From Phyllobacteriaceae bacterium (GTDB lineage Bacteria > Pseudomonadota > Alphaproteobacteria > Rhizobiales > Rhizobiaceae), in contig PAPF01000018.1 of NCBI GenBank assembly GCA_002708825.1, forward strand, positions 163,089-227,088: a stretch of 64,000 nucleotides of DNA. Reading direction: 5' to 3'. Below the pieces are notes generated by a model. That model worked only from the letters and a program-made list of their open reading frames with translations, had not been told where the DNA came from and ran no database searches. This document shows, piece after piece, positions 27,237 through 37,219 of this stretch; the stretch's first letter is position 1, and each line of letters opens with the position of its first letter. Position numbers and translations under genes: made by a program.

Positions 27237-28202
27237 TCACTGTATCGCCGGATCAACGACGCCCGGGAAAACGTCAGGCAACGGGGCGACGATGCCGTGC
27301 TGCATGCCCCAGAGGTACCAGTTGTCCACCACGGTGCCGGTCAGCAGGATGCCGATACCGCCGGTCAGCGGGGTCAGGATGGCGAACCACCAGGCCCAGC
27401 GGTGAACCGACTCCATCGTGGCGTTGAAACCCATCGTCCAGCGCCAGAACAGGGCGGCGCGCTCGGATGCCGTGCCGCGATCGGTGATCTGCTCGAGTTC
27501 GCGTTCCCCGCCATACCTGCCGACGGCAAGGATCGTCGCGCCATGCATGGCGAAGAGCAGCACCGAACCGTAGAGGAAGACGATGGAGAGGCAGTGGAAG
27601 GGGTTGTAGTAGAGGTTGCCGTAGCGGATCGAGAAGGCCGCCGTCCAGTCGAGATGCGGGAAGATGCCGAACGGCACGGCCTCCGAGAAATTGCCCATCA
27701 ACAGCGGGCGGATGAAGCCCAGGACCAGGAAGAGCCAGATCGCCGAGGCAAAGGCCCAGGCGACATGGGTGCCGAGTTCGAGCTGGCGCGCGCGCCGGTA
27801 GACCCGCACCCACCACAGGATGACGGACAGGGTGAGAAAGAAGCCGGCGATCAGCCACCAGCCGCCTTCGGCAAGCGGCGGCAGGACGGTCAGGCCGTAT
27901 TTTGCCGGGGGCGGCTCCAGGCCGAGCCAGAAAAGCTGGCGCACGAACTGGACCGGATCCCAGCCGACCGAGGCCAGCATGTTGAGGCCGATGATCTCAA
28001 AGGCGATGAAGCCGAACAGGAGCGACAGCGTGCCGAGCCAGCCGAGATAGATCGGGCCGATCTGCGCATTGCCGATGATGCCGAACAGTTTCACGGCGAA
28101 CGGCTGGCCGAGGCGCGGTGAGTCGCCGCGCGGAAGCGGCATGCCCGCTTCCATCGGTCCGCTCACCTTCACCGGCGTGATGAAATTCAGGTACTGGGCC
28201 AT
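27237..28202 (-). CDS. pufM: reaction-centre M subunit
   Basis: A 321-residue five-helix subunit that binds half the special pair, QA and the iron. Characteristic stretches are [20 protein letters not shown] and [10 protein letters not shown], with [19 protein letters not shown] near the end. The upstream in-frame start at 28253 lies inside pufL; the ATG at 28202 (MAQYLNF) follows GAGGAGAACC and is used. Confidence 0.96.
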   Translation of the reverse strand: MAQYLNFITPVKVSGPMEAGMPLPRGDSPRLGQPFAVKLFGIIGNAQIGPIYLGWLGTLSLLFGFIAFEIIGLNMLASVGWDPVQFVRQLFWLGLEPPPAKYGLTVLPPLAEGGWWLIAGFFLTLSVILWWVRVYRRARQLELGTHVAWAFASAIWLFLVLGFIRPLLMGNFSEAVPFGIFPHLDWTAAFSIRYGNLYYNPFHCLSIVFLYGSVLLFAMHGATILAVGRYGGERELEQITDRGTASERAALFWRWTMGFNATMESVHRWAWWFAILTPLTGGIGILLTGTVVDNWYLWGMQHGIVAPLPDVFPGVVDPAIQ

Positions 28203-28213
28203 GTCGGTTCTCC

Positions 28214-29059
28214 TCAGCTCCAGATCGGCAGGTCGAGCCACCAGCTCCACCATTGCGGCCAGCCCTTGTTCCAGAACGGTCCGCTGATCACGATGCAGAC
28301 AGCGCTCCAGAAGCCGGCGTTGAGGGCCAGGATCAGGCCGAGGCGGTGGATGCCCAGCGTGCCGATCGAATAGCCGATGATGTCGCGGAAGAAGGTGTCT
28401 TCGTATTCAGGCGTCTTCACCTCGGCCTGCTTGCCCGGTTCATCGCGGGACTCGCCGGGATTGGACGCCGACAGGATCAGGCCGCCATGCAGCGCCAGCG
28501 CCAGCGTCGTCGTGAAGAAGAACGACACGGCGATCATGTGCGCCGGGTTGTAGTGGAAATGCAGGTACTGGTATCCGACGTTCGACACCCAGTCGAGGTG
28601 GCTGAAGATGCCATAGGGGAAGCCGTGGCCCCATGCGCCCAGCAGCAGCGGCCGGAACACCACCAGCGTCGCATAGGCGAAAATCGCAAAGGAAAAGGCG
28701 AAGGGCACGTGGTAGCCGATGCCGAGTTTGCGGCAGATCTCGACTTCGCGCAGCGCCCAGGAAATGAACGCGCCAAGGGCGCAGATGGTGATGATCTGCC
28801 ACAATCCGCCTTCCATCAGCGGCGCAAGCGCCAGTCCGTAGGAGAGGTCCGGCGGCGCAATCGAGATGCGCCAGATGTTCCATGTCGGCCCGAGTGCGGC
28901 GCCGTACACGATCAGCGCCGTACCCAGCGCCGAAAAGAACGCGGTGGTGACACCGAAAAACCCGACATAGAAGGGCCCGACCCAGAAGTCGAACAGGTCG
29001 CCGCCGATCAATGTCCCGCCGCGAACGCGATATTTCCGCTCAAAACTCAGCAGCGCCAT
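28214..29059 (-). CDS. pufL: reaction-centre L subunit
   Basis: A 281-residue five-helix subunit that with PufM binds the bacteriochlorophylls, bacteriopheophytins and QB. It starts [20 protein letters not shown], the family N-terminus, and contains [19 protein letters not shown] and [27 protein letters not shown] precedes the start. It ends 11 bases before pufM. Confidence 0.97.
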   Translation of the reverse strand: MALLSFERKYRVRGGTLIGGDLFDFWVGPFYVGFFGVTTAFFSALGTALIVYGAALGPTWNIWRISIAPPDLSYGLALAPLMEGGLWQIITICALGAFISWALREVEICRKLGIGYHVPFAFSFAIFAYATLVVFRPLLLGAWGHGFPYGIFSHLDWVSNVGYQYLHFHYNPAHMIAVSFFFTTTLALALHGGLILSASNPGESRDEPGKQAEVKTPEYEDTFFRDIIGYSIGTLGIHRLGLILALNAGFWSAVCIVISGPFWNKGWPQWWSWWLDLPIWS

Positions 29060-29108
29060 GTGAGATCCTCCAAGAAAGCGCCGGACGTGGCCCGGTTTTC
29101 GTGTTTCC

Positions 29109-29150
29109 TGGCGGCGGGCGAAACCGGCAGATGCCGGCGCCGCCCGCCAC
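29109..29150 (-). promoter_or_regulatory. pufBA/pufL intercistronic hairpin
   Basis: In the 102-base gap between pufA and pufL the transcript can form a long GC-rich stem (TGGCGGGCG against CGCCCGCCGCCA with one bulge) topped by an inner CCGGCA/TGCCGG stem. A hairpin at this place blocks 3'-to-5' decay in Rhodobacter and keeps pufBA (LH1) mRNA more abundant than pufLM; the same role is inferred here. Confidence 0.65.
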
Positions 29151-29161
29151 CGTCTTGTCGT

Positions 29162-29359
29162 TCAGCCGATGAGGCTCCCGCCCACATCCTGAGAGATCGA
29201 CTGCTCCAGCGCGCCGGTCATGAGAGGCTTGCCCTCAAGCCAGTTGAAGCGGTCGGTGCTCAACAGGATGAAGTGGATCAGGATGGCGAGCGTGAACAGG
29301 AACACAGACAGTGCGACCAGCGCCTTGCGCGGGTCGAACATGAGCCAGATTCTCCACAT
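29162..29359 (-). CDS. pufA: light-harvesting 1 alpha subunit
   Basis: A 65-residue single-helix antenna polypeptide. It opens [17 protein letters not shown] and has the bacteriochlorophyll-binding histidine in [20 protein letters not shown]. The C-terminal tail of about 20 residues after WLEG may be processed. It lies 11 bases after pufB. Confidence 0.96.
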   Translation of the reverse strand: MWRIWLMFDPRKALVALSVFLFTLAILIHFILLSTDRFNWLEGKPLMTGALEQSISQDVGGSLIG

Positions 29360-29370
29360 GTCGCGCCCTC

Positions 29371-29592
29371 CTATGCAACCATCGGCAGAAGCGCCTGAGC
29401 CGCCTGGTTCAGGCTCTCGGCAGAGCTGTAACCTTCAGGCCCAGGAATCCAGGGACGCCACATCCACACCAGGATATGCGCGACGATCGCGATCGCCGTG
29501 AATATCAAGAAGCCTTGGATGAAGAGTCCGTGGACCTCGCGCGCTTCGCTTTCGGTCAGACCCGAAAGGGAGACGTTTGATGAGTCAGCCAT
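29371..29592 (-). CDS. pufB: light-harvesting 1 beta subunit
   Basis: A 73-residue antenna polypeptide with the conserved [18 protein letters not shown]-terminal region, the ligand histidine in [10 protein letters not shown] and the [10 protein letters not shown] end, followed by a longer than usual C-terminal tail (about 20 residues). The frame can start at a GTG at 29601, but the ATG at 29592 sits eight bases from AGGAGG and is preferred. Confidence 0.95.
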   Translation of the reverse strand: MADSSNVSLSGLTESEAREVHGLFIQGFLIFTAIAIVAHILVWMWRPWIPGPEGYSSAESLNQAAQALLPMVA

Positions 29593-29617
29593 CAAAGCCA
29601 CCTCCTAGTCTCGAAAA

Positions 29618-29697
29618 CCGCGGGGCCCCCGCGGCGGGGTTTGACGGAAGGCGCAAGCCTCCGTCGGTTTTTGCCGGGGTCGAGAACCTCGGCAAAA
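29618..29697 (-). promoter_or_regulatory. three consecutive hairpins between pufQ and pufB
   Basis: The roughly 100-base pufQ-pufB gap is almost entirely hairpins: 29618-29634 (CCGCGGGG/CCCCGCGG), 29643-29665 (GACGGA-GGC/GCC-CCGTC) and 29669-29697 (TTTTGCCG/CGGCAAAA). In related superoperons this gap holds the processing point that frees the pufBALMC message; the third stem with its flanking U run could also act as an attenuator. Confidence 0.6.
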
Positions 29698-29705
29698 CGG
29701 TATGG

Positions 29706-29942
29706 CTAGGCGCGAAACGCATAGCCCACGGCCGCGCAAGCCGCTGATTTCGCTTCGGCGAAGACGGATTCGCGAATGTGGATCCGTGCCTTGCCGAAGA
29801 ACTCGCCGATCCGGCCCGCCACTGCCGCGATCAGGCAAAGCGGGTAGGACAGAACGAAAAGGAACAGCATCAGGCGACGCTCGGCACGATGGTCGTCATG
29901 GCGATGTTGCAGTGGGGCATGGGCCTGTGTTGCCTGTTCCAT
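29706..29942 (-). CDS. pufQ: PufQ, bacteriochlorophyll-related regulatory protein
   Basis: A small membrane protein (78 residues from 29942) with one membrane helix, RLMLFLFVLSYPLCLIAAVAGRI, the recognisable PufQ core. In Rhodobacter it stimulates bacteriochlorophyll formation. The frame also opens at 29990, overlapping the bchZ stop, but GGAGG is spaced best for the ATG at 29942. It is first of the pufQBALMC set. Confidence 0.85.
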   Translation of the reverse strand: MEQATQAHAPLQHRHDDHRAERRLMLFLFVLSYPLCLIAAVAGRIGEFFGKARIHIRESVFAEAKSAACAAVGYAFRA

Positions 29943-29986
29943 GGTCATTCCTCCGTTGTGGACGGTTGTTTCCGGGGTTCGGGTCA

Positions 29987-31432
29987 TCATGCGCGCACCT
30001 TCTGGAGGCGGGCGGCCGTTTCAACGATCTCGCGCGTGACAGTGGTGCCCCCGGTGCGCCGCGTCTCCCGCTCTGCCTGGTCGCGCAGGCGCTTGGCTGC
30101 GGAAATGCGCACCAGCACCGGCTCCTGGCTGACATGGGCGTCAAGGGCCGCCTGCGCCTCGGGCAGCCAGTCCAGTTCCCGGTCTAGGCGCGTGGTGGTG
30201 GCCTCGATCTCGTCGAGTTCGCCGGCGCGCGGCAGGATGTTGAACAACACGTCGAACAAGGCATTGCAGACTTCCTGGATCAGCCAGGAGGCACCGGAAT
30301 ACCCCATGACCGGCGTGCCGGTGTGCCGGCGCACGATCGCACCGGGATAGGAAAGCTGGATGAATTTCGCCCGGCAGTTCGTCTCGGCCATGTACATCCG
30401 CTCGTTGAACGAGCCGAACATCACCAGCGGCGGCGATGTCCGTACCAGTTCGCTGACGGCCTGGTTGTCGGTCTTGCGTCCTGCGTGGCGGGTCACGGCA
30501 AACGTGCAGGGCAGCCCCATCTCCTCTTCGAGGAAATGGCGCACGCCGCGCGTGTAGGTTTCGCCGGCGACGATGGCGAACGAGGCGGTCGCGAAGAAAT
30601 CCTGCGTCACCGAACGCCAGAGATCCCACATCGGCTTCAGCGTTGTGTGCTTCTCGCGGGCGATGAAGGGTTCGGGATCCAGGCCGAGGATTTCGCCCAG
30701 CTTGCGCAGGAACCGCGTGGTCGAGTGGATGCCAATAGGCGCCTGCAGGTACGGCCGGTCCAGCGCCTCGCACAGCAGGCGGCCGAATTCGCGGTAAAGG
30801 CAGACATTGGCTTCGGCATCGGCCAGGCCGCGCACGTCGTCGATGTGGCTGCCAAGCGGGAAGGTCATGTTGACCTCGGCGCCGATGCCCTCGATCAGGC
30901 GGCGGATCTCGGCGAGATCGGAGGGCATGTTGAACGTGCCGTAGATCGGGCCGATGATGTTGACCCTCGGCTTCTGGCCCTCCTTGCGCTTGCGCAGGGC
31001 AGGCACCTTCTTCGGGCCGAACTCGGTCCACAGCCATTTCAGCGCCCGGTCCGCGCTCTGCCACTGGTCCTCGTCTATGGTGCGCGGCAGGAAACGCAGG
31101 ATGTTGGAGCCTTGCGGCGTGACGCCGCCGCCGATCATCTCGGCGATGGACCCGGTGACGACGACGGCGGGGAGGTCCGGATCGAGCGCACGCCGGGCCC
31201 GCTTCATGGCGTTTTCGGTGCCGTGCTGGCCGAGTTCGTCTTCCGAAAGGCCACTGACAACAATCGGCAGTTCATGCGGCGGCAGCGCGTCGGTGTAGTG
31301 CAGCACCGAGGTGACCGGGAGGTTCTCGCACCCGACCGGACCGTCGATGATCACCTGCAGGCCCTTGATCGCCGTGAAGGCGTAGACGCTGCCCCAATAG
31401 CCGCCGGCACGGTCGTGGTCGAGGATCAGCAT
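29987..31432 (-). CDS. bchZ: chlorophyllide a reductase subunit Z
   Basis: BchY and BchZ form the NifDK-like component that reduces ring B of chlorophyllide, turning a chlorin into a bacteriochlorin. The 481-residue protein has the nitrogenase-like N-terminus [19 protein letters not shown] and [17 protein letters not shown]. The start overlaps bchY by seven bases, with GGGGAGAGCG upstream. pufQ follows immediately. Confidence 0.95.
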   Translation of the reverse strand: MLILDHDRAGGYWGSVYAFTAIKGLQVIIDGPVGCENLPVTSVLHYTDALPPHELPIVVSGLSEDELGQHGTENAMKRARRALDPDLPAVVVTGSIAEMIGGGVTPQGSNILRFLPRTIDEDQWQSADRALKWLWTEFGPKKVPALRKRKEGQKPRVNIIGPIYGTFNMPSDLAEIRRLIEGIGAEVNMTFPLGSHIDDVRGLADAEANVCLYREFGRLLCEALDRPYLQAPIGIHSTTRFLRKLGEILGLDPEPFIAREKHTTLKPMWDLWRSVTQDFFATASFAIVAGETYTRGVRHFLEEEMGLPCTFAVTRHAGRKTDNQAVSELVRTSPPLVMFGSFNERMYMAETNCRAKFIQLSYPGAIVRRHTGTPVMGYSGASWLIQEVCNALFDVLFNILPRAGELDEIEATTTRLDRELDWLPEAQAALDAHVSQEPVLVRISAAKRLRDQAERETRRTGGTTVTREIVETAARLQKVRA

Positions 31433-32982
31433 CCCACGCTCTCCCCGTTGTCGACGGCATTGCTGGAGACGCGAACGCGCGCTGCGTATTTCTTCCGGTA
31501 GGCGGACTTGTCCTTCGGGGTCTCTTCCCAGATGCCGGCGGTGTCGCCGTCGCCCACGCCCTCGAAGAATTCACGCATCGTCTCGAAGCGGGGACGGTTG
31601 GCGATCGCCGCGTTGATGACGGCGGGCAGCGAGCCTGCGCCGGCCGGTCCCATCAGCGGGCGCGACGAGATGAGGTTGGTGAAGTAGAGCGCCGGCGTGG
31701 CCGCTTCCTTCGCCTTCTGGACGACCGGCGTCGTGCCGATGGCAAGGTCGGGGCGATACTCCTCGAAGGCGGCGATGTCCTGTTCCAGCGAAGCGCGGAA
31801 ACGCAGTTCGACGCCGTGTGCGGCAAGCCATTCGGCATCCTGGGCGTTGTGGACCGTCTTCGGGCAGGCCGTGCCCACATAGCGCAGGTCCGCGCCAAGC
31901 TCGACCAGCAGCCTGGCGACGACAAGTTCGGAGCCTTCGTAGCCGGAAAGCGTGATGCGGCCCTTGATCTTCTGGTCCGCGAGCGCGGCCGAAATGGCGC
32001 CTCGCATGGCGTTGCGGCTGGCATCGGTCTTGCGCCTGGAAACGCCGCAGGCGTCGCCGATTGCCGCCAGCCAGGCGTCCGTGCCCTCCAGGCCCACCGG
32101 CGCGGAGCCGACGACAGGCCGGCCCGCCTCTGCGAACTCGCGCACCGAGGCGGTATAGAAGGGATGTATCGCCGCAACGGCGGCACAGTCGAGCGCGGCA
32201 TAGAGGTCGCGCCATTCGCGCACCGGAACGGTCGGCCCGGCGGCCAGGCCCATCGGCTCGAGCATGGCGGCAATCACCATCGGGTCGGCCGGAAACATCT
32301 CGCCAAGCAGGGTCACGGTCGGCCGGCCGGAGCGGCCGGCGCGCGGCGTCTGGACCGGCCCGGCCTTCACCTCGGCACGCGCATAGGCCAGCATCGCCGC
32401 GGAGAGGACATCCTTGGCCTCCGCATGGGTCGGCACGCCGAAGCCCGGCACGTCGATGCCGACAATGCGCACGCGGTCGATCTCGCGCGGCAGCATCTTC
32501 AGCGGGATGCCGGACGCCGTCGGGACGCACAGGTTCGTGACGATCACCGCGTCGTACTTGTCCGGATCGGCCATCTGGTGAACGGCGTCGCGGATGTCCT
32601 CGTAAAGCTTGCCGGTGACGAGTGTCTCGGAACTGAACGGCACATAACCGACAGAGCGCTTGGCGCCGTAAAAATGGGACGTGAAGGTCAGCCCGTAGAC
32701 GCAACAGGCCGAACCCGAGAGGATGGTCGCCACGCGGCGCATGCGCAAACCCACGCGCAACGACCCGAAGGCCGGGCACATGGATTGCGGCTGGTCGTGC
32801 GGTCCCTTCGGGTAGTCGGCCTCGAAACGGTCCATGAGCGCACCGTTGCCGGCGGCGCGGGCGGCGGCCTGCGAGAGTTCCGCACCGCCATGGCACCCGG
32901 CCACGGACGGCTCGGCGCCGGCCCCGTCCTGTGCTGCATTGGCGCTCCCTTCCCTGGAGCGTTCGATCGACGGTACGTCCAT
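31426..32982 (-). CDS. bchY: chlorophyllide a reductase subunit Y
   Basis: A 518-residue subunit with cluster cysteines in [27 protein letters not shown] and [11 protein letters not shown]. The N-terminal ~50 residues are an Ala/Gly-rich extension of low conservation. It lies 15 bases downstream of bchX. Confidence 0.95.
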   Translation of the reverse strand: MDVPSIERSREGSANAAQDGAGAEPSVAGCHGGAELSQAAARAAGNGALMDRFEADYPKGPHDQPQSMCPAFGSLRVGLRMRRVATILSGSACCVYGLTFTSHFYGAKRSVGYVPFSSETLVTGKLYEDIRDAVHQMADPDKYDAVIVTNLCVPTASGIPLKMLPREIDRVRIVGIDVPGFGVPTHAEAKDVLSAAMLAYARAEVKAGPVQTPRAGRSGRPTVTLLGEMFPADPMVIAAMLEPMGLAAGPTVPVREWRDLYAALDCAAVAAIHPFYTASVREFAEAGRPVVGSAPVGLEGTDAWLAAIGDACGVSRRKTDASRNAMRGAISAALADQKIKGRITLSGYEGSELVVARLLVELGADLRYVGTACPKTVHNAQDAEWLAAHGVELRFRASLEQDIAAFEEYRPDLAIGTTPVVQKAKEAATPALYFTNLISSRPLMGPAGAGSLPAVINAAIANRPRFETMREFFEGVGDGDTAGIWEETPKDKSAYRKKYAARVRVSSNAVDNGESVGC

Positions 32983-32997
32983 GTCAACACCATCCGG

Positions 32998-34005
32998 TCA
33001 GGGGTTGTCGTAAATCACTTCGAGCGACGGGCGGGCGAGCGCGCCGGCGGCGCACATGTCGGCTTCCGTGGCGGGTTCGAGCCGGTAGTTGGCGCCGGTT
33101 TCGCTGTCGTCGAAGAGTCCGAGCAGGCCATCCTGGTCGAGCGGTGACGGCAGCACCGGCGGCGCTTGCGTCAGATTGATCGCCAGGGATTCGAACAGCG
33201 GGCCCCAGCGCGAGTCCGGCGTGCCGATGATCTGGTAGTTGGCGCTCTTGCGGCGGATATCCTCGTCCTGCGGAATGGAGGCGAGGACCGGAATGCCGAC
33301 GGCGCGCGCAAAGGCCTGGGCCTCGCCGGTGTTGTCGTCCTTGTTGACGACGAGGCCGGCCACGCCGACATTGCCGCCAAGATTGCGGAAATACTGGACC
33401 GCCGAGCAGACGTTGTTGGCGACGTAGAGGGACTGCAGGTCGTTGGAGCCGACAACGACCACCTTCTGGCACATGTCGCGGGCGATCGGTAATCCGAAGC
33501 CGCCGCACACGACATCGCCGAGGAAGTCGAGCAGCACATAGTCGAAGTCCCAGTCGTGGAAGCCGAGTTTCTCCAGTGTCTCGAAGCCGTGGATGATGCC
33601 GCGCCCACCGCAGCCACGTCCGACTTCCGGACCGCCCAGTTCCATGGCGAAGACGCCGTCGCGCTTGAAGCAGACGTCGGAGATCTTGACCTCCGCGCCC
33701 GCTTCCTTGAGACGCGAGGCGGTGTGGATGATCGTCGGGCATGCGCGCCCGCCGAACAGCAGCGACGTGGTGTCGCTTTTCGGATCGCAACCGATCAGCA
33801 GGACCTTCTTGCCCAGCCGGGCGAGCATGTAGGACAGGTTGGCAAGCGTGAAGCTCTTGCCGATGCCGCCCTTGCCGTAGATCGCGATGATCTGGGTTTG
33901 CTTCGATGCCTTGCCGGTGACCGGCGCGTCGGGCTCGATCGCCGCCTCAAGGCGCAAGCGCTCGTGCATTTGATCGTGATCGCGGGTGGAAATTCCCTCG
34001 TTCAT
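32998..34005 (-). CDS. bchX: chlorophyllide a reductase iron protein
   Basis: NifH-like electron donor to BchYZ. The 335-residue protein has the P-loop [10 protein letters not shown] (residues 43-52) and cluster-ligand cysteines C132 (GRGCGGRG) and C167 (GDVVCGGF). The start overlaps the bchC stop by four bases. Its close relatives are BchL (this window) and NifH. Confidence 0.95.
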   Translation of the reverse strand: MNEGISTRDHDQMHERLRLEAAIEPDAPVTGKASKQTQIIAIYGKGGIGKSFTLANLSYMLARLGKKVLLIGCDPKSDTTSLLFGGRACPTIIHTASRLKEAGAEVKISDVCFKRDGVFAMELGGPEVGRGCGGRGIIHGFETLEKLGFHDWDFDYVLLDFLGDVVCGGFGLPIARDMCQKVVVVGSNDLQSLYVANNVCSAVQYFRNLGGNVGVAGLVVNKDDNTGEAQAFARAVGIPVLASIPQDEDIRRKSANYQIIGTPDSRWGPLFESLAINLTQAPPVLPSPLDQDGLLGLFDDSETGANYRLEPATEADMCAAGALARPSLEVIYDNP

Positions 34006-34940
34006 GCGGCCAGCCTCCAGTCAATGATCATTTTCAGGCAGTCGGGGTCTTCGAACGCCGTGCGGTAGGCCGCAGGCGCATCGGTGCTGCTGGCCCGGTG
34101 CGTCAGCAGGCCGTCCAGCGAAAGCCGGCCGCCGGAGACCAGGCGAAGCACGGCTTCGACATCCTCCGGACGGAATTCGGCCGCGATGTGCAGCGAGATC
34201 TCGCGCATGAAAGCGGGTACAAAACCGATATCGAGCCGCTCGCCGTAGAACCCGGCAAGCACAAGCTCGCCGCCGCGCGCCAGCCGTGAAACCGCGGCAT
34301 CGATGGCCGCAACGCTTCCACTGGCCTCGACGATCGCGCTATGTCCTTTCGTGGCGTCCCGGGCCTCGTCGACGACCTCGTAACCGAGTGCACCATCGCG
34401 GCGGGCGCTGTTGCGCTCCCACACGACAGGCGGCGGCGATCCCAGCGCGATGACAATCCGCGCGACCAGCCGGCCAAGCACGCCATGGCCGATCACCAGC
34501 CCGACACGGCCGCGCGCCCGGACGACGGCATGATGCGCGGTTGCCGCAAGGGCCAGCAGCACGGCCCTCTCGCCCAATTCCTCGGGGACGGGAATGACCC
34601 GGCTTTCGGCTGCCACCAGCCGTGACGCGGTTGCGCCGAAAAGACCGGCTGTCCCGCGATAACAGTTCGCGCCGGGAACGAAGACGAGATCGCCGGGCTT
34701 GCGCGGCGAGTCCCTTCCGGCTTCGACGACGCGGGCCACCGACTCGTAGCCGGGCACCAGCGGATAGCCCATGCCGGGGAAGGGCGGCATCGACCCTTCG
34801 AAGAACATCTTCTCGGTGCCGGTGCTGATACCGCTCCAAAGCGTTTCCAGCACGACGTCGCCGTCCTGCGGCGCATTGAGCGCCAGACGACGCAATGCGA
34901 TCTCGCGCGGCTTTGAGAAAACGACGGCTGACGAGTCCAT
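34002..34940 (-). CDS. bchC: bacteriochlorophyllide a dehydrogenase
   Basis: Zinc-alcohol-dehydrogenase-like enzyme oxidising the C3 hydroxyethyl group to acetyl. The 312-residue protein contains ETLWSGISTGTEKMFFEG and a nucleotide-binding GLVIGHGVLGRL. It begins the bchCXYZ-puf part of the superoperon, with two PpsR boxes 47-90 bp upstream, so it has its own promoter as well as read-through from crtEF. Confidence 0.93.
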   Translation of the reverse strand: MDSSAVVFSKPREIALRRLALNAPQDGDVVLETLWSGISTGTEKMFFEGSMPPFPGMGYPLVPGYESVARVVEAGRDSPRKPGDLVFVPGANCYRGTAGLFGATASRLVAAESRVIPVPEELGERAVLLALAATAHHAVVRARGRVGLVIGHGVLGRLVARIVIALGSPPPVVWERNSARRDGALGYEVVDEARDATKGHSAIVEASGSVAAIDAAVSRLARGGELVLAGFYGERLDIGFVPAFMREISLHIAAEFRPEDVEAVLRLVSGGRLSLDGLLTHRASSTDAPAAYRTAFEDPDCLKMIIDWRLAA

Positions 34941-34986
34941 GCGTATCCGTCCTCCCGTATAGCTGGACCATCCATGGAATTCCGAG

Positions 34987-35030
34987 TGTCAGTTTAAGTT
35001 GACATATGTAACTGTCAAACAAAATTTACA
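34987..35030. promoter_or_regulatory. two perfect PpsR/CrtJ boxes at the bchC promoter
   Basis: TGTCAGTTTAAGTTGACA (34987-35004) and TGTCAAACAAAATTTACA (35013-35030) both match TGT-N12-ACA and are spaced 8 bp apart on one face of the DNA. This is the classical arrangement for cooperative CrtJ/PpsR repression of bchC. They lie between bchC and the end of crtF. Confidence 0.85.
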
Positions 35031-35055
35031 ATTGTGCCCCGGAAAGCGCGATTTC

Positions 35056-36192
35056 TCACTTTTCAGCCAGGACGAGGGTCGCCAGAAGGGGGTTCGCGGT
35101 GGCCTTGGCGGCGGTGTTGCGGAACCCGGCGGCGGAGAGCAGCATGGCGATCTGCCGGGCACTGCGGCAGCGGCCGGAGCCCATAGCCAGGAAATAGAAG
35201 TTGAAATAGGACGCAGCCAACCGTGCGCCCTCGCTTGGACCAGCCATCGCCTCGGCCACGATGACTTGCGTTCCCGGTTTCAGGGAGCGGTGCAGATTGG
35301 CGAGAATGCGTGAGACCACGTCGTCGTCATGGTCACACAGGATACGCACCAGCGTCACGCAATCGGCGTCGCCTGGCAGTGGATCGCGGGTGAAGTCGCC
35401 CCCCGTCGCCCCGGCCCTGCCGGCCAGGCCCTGTCGTGACAGGAACGCGCGGGCGCGCCCGGCGACGGCGGGCAGGTCGAACAGCATGAGACGCAGATGC
35501 GGATAGCGCGCGCCCGCGGCGGCCAGGAAGGCGCCGTCACCGCCGCCGATATCCAGCACCGTGCGGTATTTCCGGAAATCATGGGCCGACAGGATGCAGT
35601 CGGCGAGCATGGCCTGGCTTTCCCGCATCAGGTCGCTGTAGGCGTCGACGTCGTCTGCGGTCAGGCCGCTCTCCTGTCCGCCGCGCACATAGGCCCAGTA
35701 GCGGTGCATCCGCGTGGCTTCGCCTTTTCCGCGCAACAGGGCGACGGGGTCCTGCAGGTCGGCGTAAAGCTGTGCGTGATGGTCGACCAGTGCAATCAGG
35801 CCTCGGTCGGCAGCCATGACCGCGCCGGCATCATCCAGGACCCAAAGGTCCGGCCCGGCTTCGGTCACCAGGCCGAGATCGCGCGCGCCTTCGAGCAGCA
35901 TGGACATGCGCGAAAGGGGCAGCGCCGTGGCTCCCGCCAGTTCCGAGGTCGTCATGGGCGCCTGCGCAAGGCGTTCCAGCAGTCCGAGCCGCACGCAGGC
36001 CAGCAGCACCTGCGAGTGCACGAAGCCGGCGGTCAGCCTGAACAGCGCGTTGGCCTTGCGATTGGCGAGAAAGCGGGTGAGCGGAAACCGCGCCAGGGCG
36101 CTGCGAAATCGTGCCGAGGCAATCACCCGGTTCCGCCACAGCCGGTAGCGCAGCGCGAACGGGGCGGGCATTGCGGCTGGCTTTTCCGTCAC
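35056..36192 (-). CDS. crtF: hydroxyneurosporene-type carotenoid O-methyltransferase
   Basis: SAM-dependent methylation of the C1 hydroxyl of acyclic carotenoids on the spirilloxanthin route. The 378-residue protein has an N-terminal winged-helix dimerisation domain and a methyltransferase domain with VLDIGGGDGAFL and LFDLPAVAGRA, and ends with the family-typical EAMAGPSEGARLAASYFNFYFLAMGSGR-like region. The start is a GTG at 36192; an ATG at 36171 is the alternative. Confidence 0.92.
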   Translation of the reverse strand: MTEKPAAMPAPFALRYRLWRNRVIASARFRSALARFPLTRFLANRKANALFRLTAGFVHSQVLLACVRLGLLERLAQAPMTTSELAGATALPLSRMSMLLEGARDLGLVTEAGPDLWVLDDAGAVMAADRGLIALVDHHAQLYADLQDPVALLRGKGEATRMHRYWAYVRGGQESGLTADDVDAYSDLMRESQAMLADCILSAHDFRKYRTVLDIGGGDGAFLAAAGARYPHLRLMLFDLPAVAGRARAFLSRQGLAGRAGATGGDFTRDPLPGDADCVTLVRILCDHDDDVVSRILANLHRSLKPGTQVIVAEAMAGPSEGARLAASYFNFYFLAMGSGRCRSARQIAMLLSAAGFRNTAAKATANPLLATLVLAEK

Positions 36193-36240
36193 GGTAAACT
36201 GTCCGGTAGCGGCCGGGCCTGTGCGGACATCGCGATGCTG

Positions 36241-37110
36241 TCACGCAGCGCTGGCCGACGCCGTCTTCGGTATCAGCCGCGTTGCCTCGTTGATGATCAT
36301 CGCCTTCAGGACATCGGCGCCGAGACAGTCCGGCACGCTTGCCGCCGCCTCCTCGACATGGGTGCGAAGCCGGCGCAGCGCGCCTTCCACGCCCAGTTCC
36401 CGGATGATGTTCGGCTTGCCGTTGCGCGCGTCCTGCTGGCAGGGCTTGCCCATCGAGCCGCTGTCGCCGAGGACGTCGTAGAGATCGTCAGCGACCTGGT
36501 AGGCGGCACCGAGCGCATCGCCAAGTGTCCGCCATTCCCCCGGATTGCCACCCGACGCCACGGCGCCGGCGGTCACCGCGCCGACGAACAGTGACGCGGT
36601 CTTCGCGCGGTGATAGTTGACGACATCGATCTGCTCTTCGCTTTCCCAGGCCTGCCCGGCCACCAGGCCGTAGGGCGAGCCGACCGCCTTGGCGACAATG
36701 CCGATCAGCGGCGCGGTCAGGTGGGCGGCATGCTGTGTTTCGCGCGCGACGGTCTCGAAGGCGGCGACGATCAGCCCGTCTCCGGCAAGGAGCGCCATCT
36801 CCTCCCCGAATTCGACATGCACGGTGGCCACGCCCCGGCGCAATTGGGCGTTATCGAAACAGGGCATGTCGTCATGGACCAGGGAAGCGCAGTGCAGCAA
36901 CTCGATTGCCGTTGCCGCACCGGTGGCCGCTGCCGGGTCGCTGTCGCCGCAGGCCATCGCCACGGCAATGCAGAGGCGCGGTCGAATTCGCGCTCCGCCG
37001 GGAAAGACCGCGTGGCGAAGCGCGTTGCCCAGTCTCGGCGGGCAGCCATTGGCGGTGGCGAACCGTATCGCGGTCTGCATGCCGGTTTCAATGCGGTCTG
37101 GGATGTTCAT
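36241..37110 (-). CDS. crtE: geranylgeranyl diphosphate synthase
   Basis: Prenyl chain elongation to C20 for both phytoene and the bacteriochlorophyll tail. The 289-residue protein has the first aspartate-rich motif DDMPCFD (residues 80-86) and the second in VADDLYDVLGD. GGGAGGCCGG lies upstream of the ATG. First gene of the crtEF-bchCXYZ-puf superoperon and divergent from crtD across PpsR boxes. Confidence 0.94.
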   Translation of the reverse strand: MNIPDRIETGMQTAIRFATANGCPPRLGNALRHAVFPGGARIRPRLCIAVAMACGDSDPAAATGAATAIELLHCASLVHDDMPCFDNAQLRRGVATVHVEFGEEMALLAGDGLIVAAFETVARETQHAAHLTAPLIGIVAKAVGSPYGLVAGQAWESEEQIDVVNYHRAKTASLFVGAVTAGAVASGGNPGEWRTLGDALGAAYQVADDLYDVLGDSGSMGKPCQQDARNGKPNIIRELGVEGALRRLRTHVEEAAASVPDCLGADVLKAMIINEATRLIPKTASASAA

Positions 37111-37140
37111 GAAACCGGCCTCCCGATGTCGGCTACGGAT

Positions 37141-37184
37141 GTAAAATTCGATTGACGACTTGTAATGTCAACAAAGATTGACAC
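37141..37184. promoter_or_regulatory. PpsR-type box pair between crtE and crtD
   Basis: TGTAAAATTCGATTGACG (37141-37158, one base off) and TGTCAACAAAGATTGACA (37167-37184, perfect TGT-N12-ACA) with an 8-bp gap occupy the divergent crtE/crtD promoter region, so both directions can be repressed together. Confidence 0.75.
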
Positions 37185-37219
37185 AATGTGCGTCAAAGTC
37201 AACGCGCAAGGACAAAACG

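Noticed and set aside
27224..27256. Upstream starts for pufC, pufM, bchN, bchB, lhaA and acsF
   Set aside because: Each lies inside the previous gene and adds non-conserved residues; overlapping ATGs with ribosome sites are better.
37178..37219. ATG at 37178 as the start of crtD
   Set aside because: It lies inside a PpsR box in the promoter; the GTG at 37220 has a better ribosome site and fits the family N-terminus.
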